Origin: Hydractinia symbiolongicarpus
Lineage: Eukaryota; Cnidaria; Hydrozoa; Anthoathecata; Hydractiniidae
Direction: 5' to 3'
Assembly: GCF_029227915.1 (NCBI RefSeq)
Contig: NC_079876.1
Span: forward strand, 27,005,828-27,069,827
Length of the DNA stretch: 64,000 nt
The notes beneath the pieces are model-generated. The model saw only the letters and a program-made list of their open reading frames with translations. It made no database searches and was not told the origin of the DNA. The position numbers and the translations under genes are program-made. Below, piece by piece: positions 1 through 10,044 of the stretch. Position 1 is the stretch's first letter. Every line of letters starts with the position of its first letter.

Positions 1-536
1 GTTATACTTTCAAACAGCAGTATCGCTTTTCTCTATACTTTTAATTCGTTATTCGCTAATTGGAATTTTACTAAAGATCACAGCGTAAGTGAGTTTTTTT
101 ACAATTCGTTTTATTTGTTACGCAGTTGAGTGGATATGTGGTGAAAGTTTCAACAATACAACTTCAGGAAAGAATTAAATTCTTTAAAAAATGAGTGTAA
201 TATATTCATTTCCTCAATGACGGTTAATTTTAGAGTTTTTCGCGCCCTTTTTTATGCTCGCCTTTACTACAAAAAGCGCGTCGAATAGTAACGCAAACTA
301 TAAATATCTATCGTTTTTCGTTTGTGCGTCTAAACTTATGAGAATAGGGTGCCGGTCAGTTCATCAAACCAATTTTCGAAAAGTAGGACTGGAAAGAAAC
401 TTCTAGTGTTTTGTTTATATGTTAAACAACAAAGGTTGTGTAAAAGTTTCTCGCCGATTTTCATAGTGCATTAAAAACTAAAATGATTTAAAAAATAAAA
501 TGATATAAAGAAAGGATATTTAATTTTACATGTGAG

Positions 537-1355
537 TTGCAACTGTTAGATAAAAATGAAAAATTGTTAATTTCCATTGCATGTGTATTTGTATTTTTAT
601 ATTTCTATTTTAACCTTGCTTTGAAAAAATATTGTTCACTAATTATTCCAAAATCAGTTGACAAAATTGTAAAAATTTTATTTACCTTTTTAGCCGAATT
701 ATTTAACGATATATTTTTGTATTGTAGAAACCACACCAAGGAAAGTTTGTTAGCCCTGCCTGCAATCCCTTCAAAGATTTCCACGGAAATAAAAAAGAAG
801 CTCTTTGTACAAGTATCGGATCAATCCGAATCGGAAAATTCGGACGACGAGATTTTTGTTGAGTGTTCGTCTACTATGCTACCAAGCGTGGAACGAGAAG
901 AAAGCGTTCCGAAAGCCAATCAGGACGAAGAGAAATACATGAAGACGATCAAAAGCGATATAAGTAAAGAAGGCGTAACAAGCACGCCATTTTGTGAACG
1001 AAACCACGATCCTGTTTGTGAGGGCATAGCGCTTGATAATGAAATGCCTTTTGTACAAGATCTTGACGAATCGTGCGGATTTACAACGTCGACCCCACGC
1101 GATAGCGTCATTGCTCCTATTGGAGTTATGGATAGCTTGAATGAGATCTCCCCGGAGAAGTTCCGTCGCTATCTACACGAAAAAAATCAAGAAATTGAAC
1201 GACTTGGTATTAGTTTCGACGAAGATGGTTACATCAAAGAAGACAATGATGCTTCAACTTCAGTTCCCGCCAAATCTGATGCAGTCAGCAAGTTGGATTT
1301 TAGCATGTCAAGTCTTCGTCAATCCATCTGGCATAGAATTAGTTTTGTTTTTTAA
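537..1355 (+). CDS. Uncharacterised acidic protein, 5'-incomplete exon
   Basis: I do not recognise this protein. The frame is open from about position 504 to the TAA at 1353-1355, but has no ATG before codon 113 counted from 537, so the 5' part must lie in another exon. The first ~63 codons are rich in Phe, Leu, Ile, Tyr and Lys and could be a membrane segment. They could equally be open intron, because a good acceptor (pyrimidine-rich, ending TAG) lies at 725-727 and the sequence becomes clearly coding-like from 728. The firm part (728-1355) is hydrophilic, with acidic Ser/Asp/Glu runs and a helix-like segment near the C-terminus (PEKFRRYLHEKNQEIERLG). No catalytic motif is visible. It could be a terminal exon, as it ends in a stop with no donor. 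Confidence 0.45.
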   Translation: MQLLDKNEKLLISIACVFVFLYFYFNLALKKYCSLIIPKSVDKIVKILFTFLAELFNDIFLYCRNHTKESLLALPAIPSKISTEIKKKLFVQVSDQSESENSDDEIFVECSSTMLPSVEREESVPKANQDEEKYMKTIKSDISKEGVTSTPFCERNHDPVCEGIALDNEMPFVQDLDESCGFTTSTPRDSVIAPIGVMDSLNEISPEKFRRYLHEKNQEIERLGISFDEDGYIKEDNDASTSVPAKSDAVSKLDFSMSSLRQSIWHRISFVF

Positions 1356-1434
1356 AGTAGAACTCTCCGTATGCGTTTTTTTCCTTCTAAGACCGGTCAA
1401 AATTGTACTATAACGTATAAATCTTTCTTCCTTA

Positions 1435-1617
1435 TCTGGTCAACAATTAAAGCAACCTTGTACCTAGCTGTATCTAAATGTGAGAGTAACAACTATCTGG
1501 AGATCTGGTCCACCATTTAAGCAACCTTGTACCTAATTCTATCTATATGTGAGAGTAACAACTATCTAGGGATCTGGTCAACAATTTAGGCAACTTCGTA
1601 CCTAGCTCTAACGAAAT
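1435..1617. repeat. 69-bp tandem repeat, about 2.6 copies
   Basis: Units start with TCTGGTC at 1435, 1504 and 1573, an exact 69-bp spacing. Each continues with a block reading GCAACCTTGTACCTA or a close variant. The third unit is cut short. It lies just downstream of the stop of the preceding exon. Confidence 0.85.
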
Positions 1618-3018
1618 AGGACCTTGGAAAAGTTACTTCCAAAGTATTTAGTTTCTCATGACTCCAAGAAAACAACGCTGTTATTATATATGCTAGAATA
1701 ACTCTTCTGTTTTCTTTATATTCTTTTGTTTCGTCTTTCCTAATTCTTTTTTCTGTAGTTCTTACGTTATTTTTCTTTTTTTTCTTAGGCATTTTTTTTT
1801 GAAAGATACTATCTTATTTGTGAAAGTTTGAATAGAACCAACTTTGTTCCCAAGGTTTTTTAAGGTTTTAAAATGCCTAAGAATCCCTGGGGACGAGGTT
1901 GAGGTATTCGCTATTATTTGTTAGTTTTCTTCTTTTTAGTCTTTTGTTGTGCTGTGGTGTTTGTTGTTTTCTCGTCGCCATGACCAAACGCGCATGCGTA
2001 TGGAGACACGAGGCTATTTACTTCCGGAGGTTAAACGAGAGAGCTGGGAACTAACGTGGTTGCTAAAATTCTTAAAACATTTTAAGGTTTTGTGAACAAA
2101 CCTTTTTTTAATTTTTTCCTACATGTGTTAAAAAATACGACCTACTTTTTATCAAAACTAATATATTTTTTTATTTTTTGCCCGTCAACCATGTTCCCAG
2201 ATCTTGGGTAGGTCTAGACATGGATTGATTACACTGCCTCCTGCTCTATGTGGCGGGTGCATCACACCCGCCACATAGAGCAGGAGTAAAGAATTGTTCT
2301 ACAAGATGGTCAAATATTACGACAGCAGCGAAAACGAAACATGCTGACTATATCCTTATATGGAATGACGTAAACAAAAATAATTATTTGGCCTATCATG
2401 ATGTACAATGTTTGGTTTACACTAAGTACAAAATGGGGTGTTAAGACCGAGTTTTGTACGAGGTGAAACTTAGCTTAATTATCTGCTGGCAATTTTCTTC
2501 TTTAAACGTTGACAATGATTTTCGTGTTAAGGATACACGAAAAGCCAATGTTGAGATATTATCTAGATTCCCTAAACTGCGAAATAAAAGTATATATTTT
2601 CTGAAAGTCAGATAAACTTCCTGTCGAATAGTTCATAGTGCTTCTCTGTTTTCGATATGGTCTAAACTGAAATATTTTAGTTACGTCTCCAAAGGCTTAT
2701 AGCTTTTAGCCTTAAACGTAGAGGTGTATCAAGTAAAAATTGTTTTGGAGATTTAAACTTTGTAAACAGATTAATCTTATTTTAAAAAATCTCTGTTGGT
2801 TGATTTTTTCCCTTTTTAATTTTTCATTTTTTATGTTTTTAAAAATTTATATATTTTTTTATTTGAAATTAGTATTTTTGAATTACAAACTTCCCAATCA
2901 TATAAAAAAAATATAAATTGACAACAATATCGATTTGTGTGGCTCTACAAGGAAGTGTAAAATGTTGAAATAGTGTAACACAGGCGTTATTGAAATTAAC
3001 ATTGTTTTCTAATATGCA
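1618..3018. other. Intergenic, no gene seen
   Basis: Contains a single half-element CCTGGGGACGAGGTTG at about 1887-1902, a perfect hairpin (listed separately) and AT-rich DNA. No convincing coding exon on either strand. Confidence 0.5.
2238..2286. repeat. Perfect 22-bp inverted repeat (hairpin)
   Basis: Arms 2238-2259 and 2265-2286 are exact reverse complements, separated by a 5-nt loop (CATCA). The arms are GC-richer than the surroundings. No further element ends are visible. Confidence 0.9.
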
Positions 3019-3110
3019 CCAATCAAATGTCAGCAGTGAGCGATATAAATAACTGGCAATCAGTTAAAAATAATCACAACATCAAAAAAGATAAACAAGC
3101 AAAGAGACAG
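3019..3110 (+). promoter_or_regulatory. TATA/CCAAT promoter and 5' UTR exon of the HEPN-NACHT gene
   Basis: A CCAAT box (3019-3023) is followed by TATAAAT (3044-3050). An initiator-like TCACAAC lies about 30 nt downstream, near 3076. The presumed short first exon (about 3076-3110) has no ATG and ends GACAG before GTAGGT at 3111. A pyrimidine-rich acceptor at 4236-4238 then opens the coding exon, so the ATG at 4251 would be the first ATG of the spliced mRNA. An ETS-like GGAAGT lies near 2951. The start site and the splice are inferred from sequence only. Confidence 0.5.
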
Positions 3111-4250
3111 GTAGGTTATTGTTTTTTTTTTAAGTTTATAGTCGTGAAAGTAAAATAAATGAGCGAAATAGAAAAAACTTAAAGAATCGCATTTTCTCAT
3201 TTCTCGAATCTTTCACATAATTTTTTTAATCAGAAACCCAGTACTGAGAGCTGTAATATTTTAGATTCTTTTAGCGCAGCTTATCAACTCAACAAAATCA
3301 GGAAACTTTCGGTTAGCTTGGCATAACGCACTGCAATTTCTCTTCTACGATTAGGAAGAAAGCAATAACTCCACAGCAAATGGCACTTGTTTATAAAAGC
3401 CTAATTTGGAACACTAACGCTCTTAAGTATTATGCATTAGAAAATTTTTTTTTTTAAATCGCGTAAAATAATCCACCAAACACTTTATTTAATTTTCGTT
3501 TTTTTTTTCGAATTTTACAAAACCGCGGAAAATGTATGATTGCGTGTTTTAGCCGCATCTTTCTAGATAATATTATACAGTCCAAATTGTAAAAACAGCG
3601 CAAAGCACGAAGCTGCTTGAAATTATGTGCGGTTGCGTATTCTGGTAAAAGAATATGAACAAACTCTTGTAATCGGTTACGATAGGATAGTATACTTTTG
3701 TCGTAAATTTGGGAATTCTGAAACAACAAATCGCAAAGCTTTTATGATTTAGGGAATTTCCTAAAAGCATTTTGAAATCATTACGGGGAAATACCCTCGC
3801 TGATTAATATCTGAGGGAATACAACTTCCGTGGTGTTGGCAACGAATGAAAAAATTATCAATCTCGTCCCCAAGCCTTCTTTTGACGTGTTTTCATATTT
3901 ATACTTTGAAGCCCTGGTAGTCCCAATCGCGTCTTTAGAGCTCTTTAAGATAAACCTCAGGTTTGTCTCGAAGAGTTCTGGTTGAGAATAATGTTGTATT
4001 TTTGTCTATTATTTTGTAGAAAAAGAATTGAATAAATGGCCTTGACGCAAAGCCTTATAAATTTGATTTTCTAAAAGTCCTTTTGTTTTTCTTTATTTAC
4101 ATAAAGAAGAATTCTTTCTTGCATTTTCGTCCCTAGAGCTCTTTTTCATACAAATCGGTTTATCCTAAAAAGGTCTGGGGAGGAGAAGGCCTTTTGAAAT
4201 GAAAAATTTGACTTTAAATCTGATCGTATTCTTTTTAGAAATTCCACAAT

Positions 4251-7200
4251 ATGCACACTCATCCAATCCAGCACGAATACCAACACAAATTAAATTGTCT
4301 ATCAATAGAAGCGGAAAATGCAGCCTGTAAACTTCTTGAAATCCTCTCACTGCAAAATCCAATATCTCGAAACAACAAAGTGAATGATCCTGGGGAAGCG
4401 TTGAGTTTGGTTCTTAATGAATGCTTAAGGAATCACACCCTTTTACAAAAGGTAGAGAAGTTGTCATATGCTGATTACAAATGGCGGGTGTTTGATCCTA
4501 GCAATGTATCTAGAATTAGAACGAAGATTGACATTAGCCAAATGGATTTAACATTGTTATATGATATATTGAGAAATGTCGAACAGTTTAGAACTTGTAA
4601 ATCTAGATCACGCAGGGCAAGATCAATATGTGTTAATGCTAGCTCAGGTGGGAATCATACACGGAAAATATGTTGTAACGTATGCATGTTGTGCTCAAGG
4701 TGTTTATCTCATTCTGGCGCATCATGTGAAACGGAAGCTATTGTGGATGCTCTTGTTTTTATGAAAGATGCGCGTAATATGAGCGCCCATATCACTTCCA
4801 GTGAATGTGAACTCATTCAAGATGGCAGCTATGGCACGATTTCCATTGCTCGGTGTAGCACGTGGAACGATGTTATGAAAGGGCTTCCAAATGCAGTGGA
4901 AACAATTCTCAATTTTATTCATGCACAAAATTACATATTGAAAGAAACTGTTAAAAAGGCTTGCTTGCGGATGGAAACTGTGGTCAACTTTACCGTGAAA
5001 GAATATTCCAATTTTTATTCTAACCAAATAGACAGGATCACATGGGGTAACAACGCCATAAACGCGGTTGAAAAACCTTTAATCGTAAGAAAAACGTTAA
5101 GCATGGACTTGCGTGGCCAAGAAAGCCTGTGGACGCGTGTCGCACGCAGCATGTGTCTAGGTCGCGAGACAAGTGATATTGACTCGCCTAGAGTGAAAGC
5201 CGTGATAGGGTATTACACGAAAAACGTTACACAAATTTTAAAGAAAGAGCTTGGTAAAAACGCAGAGCAATTTGAAATCTCGCAGCCTTTTGTAGATTCA
5301 CTTCCTCCAGAGGATGGCTATTCATTTTTATATCACGTTCAAGTTGACATAACGTTTAATAACACAGTTCCAGATTGTTATAAAATGCAGTATTCGAGCG
5401 AATCAGAAAATTTGCGAAGCTACTTCAGGATTGCCCTTGAGGATTTGTTATCCAATGAATTAAATCAAGACGTCAAAGTAGAAGCCACGAAGTATCGCTT
5501 CGCTTCAATACATATAACATTTAATATCCGCAAAAAATTTAAATGGACCAACGAAGAAGTGCAAAAGGTCTCCGCCGCAGTTCCTAATCTAGCGTCCCGA
5601 TCGCCATCACTTCTGAATTATTTAAATCAGCAGTTTGGTAATTGGTACAATCTGACTTGCAACTTCATCCCTGCAACTAGCAGTCGAGAGCACACGTTCC
5701 TGTGTTTTGATCTATCATCCTCACATAAAGAAGTTATTGAGCAAATAGATGCCGTGTGGCCACGAGTCTGTGAAAAAGCAAAAGAAAGTATTTTACAACA
5801 GACCAACACGGTATGTACCAGTTATGAGCAGACGAACCCGTGTTTTATACAATTGTTTTCACGCAATAAAGATAAGGAGAAAATACATGACGTGTGTTCA
5901 CGAGTCTTTGAGAAAGCAAAGGACCCCGACGAGGTGTCTACCATCTTTACTACAAAAGGTATGTTTTTTTTTTAATTTATTTACTTAAATTACACAAATT
6001 TGTTAAATTTACATAAATTACATAAATTTACATGAATCATATAAATTTGCATAAATCACACAATTTTAGGTATTGCAGTATTTCCATTTGTGTTTTTATT
6101 GGTTATTGTAATTGTTGTGAACCTGTTGGTTTTCCAAATATTGGCGGGAAGTTTGATTTTGCATTCAAAGAGAGATATCGAAAGATACGAAGACTGGAAA
6201 CGAGATTGTAAGTTACTTTATTTTTGATTTTTAAAAATAATCTTAAGTCTGGTTTTCGCGCTCTTTCTGAAAGTTTTTCTCTCACTTACTAAATTATATA
6301 ACACAAAATACGTTTTTGCTTTATTTTAGACAATCTGCGCACAGCTGCAAAAGAATTGCGATTATATTACCACAAAATGTCTGATCAGCATGATAATTTC
6401 AATAATGGTAGATGGGAAGACAGGAATTATTTCTTAGATAAGGACATTATAAGTCATCAGGAGTTTAGAAAGATATTTTTTCTCAACACCCGGGAGGAGC
6501 AAATCTCTCAACAACTAAACCAACGAGGAAATGTTAAATTAGCGCACCTCTTAAAAGAAAAGAAAGAAAACATATTCCTTCTTCAAGGCGCAGGAGGAAC
6601 TGGAAAAACATTCCTCACTCAAGAAATTGCGATGCACTGGGCACAGGGCAAATCATGGACAAATTTTAAATTTGTTTTTCATTTTAAATGCAGGGATTTT
6701 GGTTATTTTAATAAAAAGAATATGTCTTTTGAAGAAGTATGGAAATTGAAATATCGAAGAATTTTTAAGCATATTTCAGTCGATGACATACTAACAATTT
6801 CCCGCCAGATATTGTTCATATTTGACGGTTTGGAAGAATTGCCTGGTTTCACTACAGACGGGGTGATAACAAACCCGCATAACGTATTTTATAACATTCG
6901 CCTAAAAAGTAATCTTTTCCGTGAGAGTAAAGTCATAATAACAGGTCGACCAAATGCCGTGACCGAATTTCAGAAACTTCATTCCAGCTTACCCATGGTG
7001 CTTATTCATATGACCGGTTGCAGCGACCACTGTGTAGACGCATACATTGAGAAAAGCTTCAGACATAATGCTTCAAAGTTACTCACAGTTAACAATTTGC
7101 TAAAAAAAAATCAAAGTTTCAAACTCATGCTGAAATTGCCCACGAATCTAGTATCTTTCTGCCACACCATGAAGTACAATAACATGTCGATCTCATCATA

Positions 7201-7681
7201 TGATATCTATACTTTTCAGCTGTTGAACTATTTGAAAAAACATTACTATTACGACAAAACTCTACCTAATAATGCTAGACGAGGTTTATTGCGAATTGCG
7301 CAGCTTGAAGAAATAATGAAAGCTGTAGCCTGTGCGGCTCGATTATCTTTCGATATGTTAGCAAAAAGAAGCACTTTAACATATGGAACAAAATTGGCTA
7401 GTAGAGAACAGATCAAAGAAATGGAAAAAATTGGATTTTTTACAATGCTCAAACTGCAAAGTGGACAAATAATGTACAAATATGTCCAACCAGCAATGCA
7501 GGAGTTTCTTGCGGCAGTTTATGTAACCTTGGAAACAGTGAAAAGACCAAGTGCATCACAGAAACTGCGAAATATCACAGACAATATGAATTTGCGTTTA
7601 TTTGAAAATCCTAAAGAGATGCGAAGCGGAATTACGAATACTTTTATAAAGAAGATTAGTGTTGCAGGGACAATATGTTAA
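4251..7681 (+). CDS. HEPN (DZIP3-type)-transmembrane-NACHT protein, NLR-like
   Basis: Coding exons are 4251-5958, 6070-6207 and 6330-7681. The joins are both phase 1 (donors GTATGT and GTAAGT; acceptors TTTTAG) and give 1065 residues. Residues ~15-230 form a DZIP3-type HEPN domain: MDLTLLYDILRN (98-109) and the RNase-type motif RNMSAH (R175, H180), with a cysteine-rich insert (127-159) between them. Residues 230-569 are an unassigned middle region. Residues 571-600 are one long hydrophobic segment encoded by exon 2, followed by charged residues. The NACHT NTPase follows: Walker A GAGGTGKT (702-709), Walker B ILFIFDGLEE (776-785), a TGRP motif (820-823) and a winged-helix motif QEFLAA (1006-1011). 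No leucine-rich repeats follow. By family analogy, NACHT would oligomerise on a trigger and HEPN would act on RNA or signal; that is inference. A polyadenylation signal lies at 8058-8063. The domain calls are strong; the function is not known. Confidence 0.88.
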
Positions 7682-10044
7682 ATTTATTTCGCAAACGCTT
7701 TTATTTACCTCTGTTACTGTTAAAACTCTCACTTTCTACTAACATCTTAGCGTTAATTTAACTTACGATTGGTGGAAAACAAAAGGGCGCTACAACCTTG
7801 TTCCCAGCGCATGTTTTTTCTAGCTCGAGCCAACATGTAAAAACAAAGTGGACTCATCACTTTTTTATCGCTAAAATTTCCCTTCAATTGGCGTAGTATA
7901 AAAAGTTACATTTTTTTTTTCATTTTTTATTCTTTTTAATTCTATCGTTCATCGTCAAGGAAAAACAATTTTTCACTTCTTAACAAAGAAATTTGTAAGG
8001 GTTCGACTTGTCTAATTATAATATTACACTATGATATTTTAGGATTGTAAATATTTTAATAAAAAAACATAACATAGAAATATGAACTTTCTCTAATCGC
8101 GCACTTCTCTTTCCAAATATTTTGTTCACAACTGTTGTTAATATAGAGTCCTATACTTGGAGAAGGAAAAATGAGCCTGGGGACGAGCTAAATGAAACTA
8201 AAGGTTTTAATTGTTCCTTTGACCTGCTAGTAGCTTCTCAATTTGGTAGCTTCTCAATTTGAACTTTATTTCCTTACATTTATTTTTAGCATTCATTTTA
8301 TTTCTGTCATCAAACAGGCCTTAAGTGACAGGTTTATTAGGTAAACGAGCTGAATTTATTTAAAAATATGACTAAGTTACTTTATTTGTCAACCTCGTTC
8401 CCAGGTGTCAAGGTTGTTTATTAGTAAAAAGAGTCGGTAATAAGCGACCGAACTTTGAGCAGGTCACTAATAATATTACGTGCCCACTTTTTTTATGCCG
8501 ACATTTCCTTACTAGGAAAAAAACAAGATGCATTTTTTCTGAGTTTGCAGTTGCTCTGTTGCCAAATTAATAATTTGCATTTCTTTAAGGGTATTTATTA
8601 ACAGTGCTTGCAAAAGCCTAAAAATCTTACAGAAAGCAGACATTTTAACAAGGATCTGGAAAAGTTGGGCTCATTTTTAATATCTCTACGATATCTCCGA
8701 AAGTTTCTTGCAAAAAGCAAAAAACATATTCATTCTGTCCACATTTTAATATTGACACATTGGTGTGAGCATAATGCAACCCAGATCTTCCAGAATAATA
8801 TTTACCCTGAAGAAAAAACAACAACAAAATCCGCTCGCAAACTGCTTGAACCTAACTACCCTCCATTCCAGGGCTTTTTTTGTGTATCTGTCGCTCAGCG
8901 GCTGTTAGGAGACAAAAATTCCTGGAAATGAGGTAAAAACTTAAACCGTCAGATTTCCATAACATAAGACCGAAGCTGAATTCTAAAGTAATATCGACGG
9001 AGAAAAATTAGAGAAACCAGTGAATTTAGAAGTTGAGAAAGTGAGGAAAAAAGGTCAGGGAACTTTGTTGACTAAAGTCAGCTGCCTACTATGCGAATAT
9101 AAATTAAATATTCTTTAGAAATTAAACAAAAAAGTTTCTACACGAAAAAATATTAAAGCGTCCAAGCTGGAAGAATAGAAATGGAGAATGTTCTTCCGTA
9201 TAGTCTCGGATATATTGTTATTTAATCTCGGGTGATTCGGCTAATATGTTTACGCAATGATGTTTGAAGGTCCTCATTTTATTACTTTTTGTGGTCACTC
9301 AATTGCGTTCCGAAAAGATTGAAATTTCTTTCTCGACTACTAGAAGGAACTCATTTATTACAAAAAATTTACAACTAAAACTTATATATTACACATTTAA
9401 TTCAAATAAATATATTAAAAAGTACAAAAATGTATTAATAAAACAGTCCATTAATCCCAATCTCGTTTCCAGAGCCGTTCCATAATAACGGCTCAGGGGC
9501 TTCGTACTTACACTACTAAGCATCGCCTGGACACTAAGTTGTGTAAACGTTTGACGTCACATCTTAGAGTATATATTTTTAAGTGGAGCCATATAGCAAT
9601 GTAGAGAAAAAAAGGATCTCTTTTTAGGTCTCTTTTTAAGTTACTTTAAAATATGGGAAAGTAAGCCAACTATTGTCACTAAAAGCGCGAAAAACAATTT
9701 TTTGATCAACACTTTTATTTACGTGGATTTATAATTTACAACCTCTTCCCCAGGATCTTTTCTTTTATTATAACTAGGTATACGCTTAAAAGGAGAACAA
9801 ATCATTGAACTGAGGAGGAAGATGAACTTTAAATATTGTCATTCGGTTCGGGTTTTTAACTCGTTCACAAAAACCTAAATTGCCTGAATTTAAAATACTG
9901 CTAGCGCAAAGAATAGCATCCCAGATGGAGAACATGAAATGCAAGGTTGCATTTAAAAGCCCATTCCACGAAGAAAGTCCGGGGGAAGAGGTTAATAAAT
10001 TGGAGTTTATCTCAGATAAACAAGTAATATTCTATTGACCGGGT
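7682..10044. other. Intergenic and 3' UTRs of two convergent genes
   Basis: AATAAA at 8058-8063 on the + strand suits the HEPN-NACHT mRNA. TTTATT at 9714-9719 and 9764-9769 (AATAAA on the minus strand) suits the MARCH mRNA. A minimal 27-bp inverted-repeat element lies at 8390-8416. Open frames here have low-complexity composition and no recognisable domain. Confidence 0.5.
8390..8416. mobile_element. Minimal CAACCTCG-family element, 27 bp
   Basis: The two family termini, CAACCTCGTTCCCAGG and a diverged CAAGGTTG, lie almost back to back. They are flanked by TTTATTTGT (8381-8389) and TTTATTAGT (8417-8425), a 9-bp near-duplication with 8 of 9 matches. This looks like an inserted element with almost no interior. 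Confidence 0.6.

Noticed and set aside
8608-8931. 107-codon + strand open frame
   Set aside because: No domain, no supporting splice signals, composition like the surrounding non-coding DNA.
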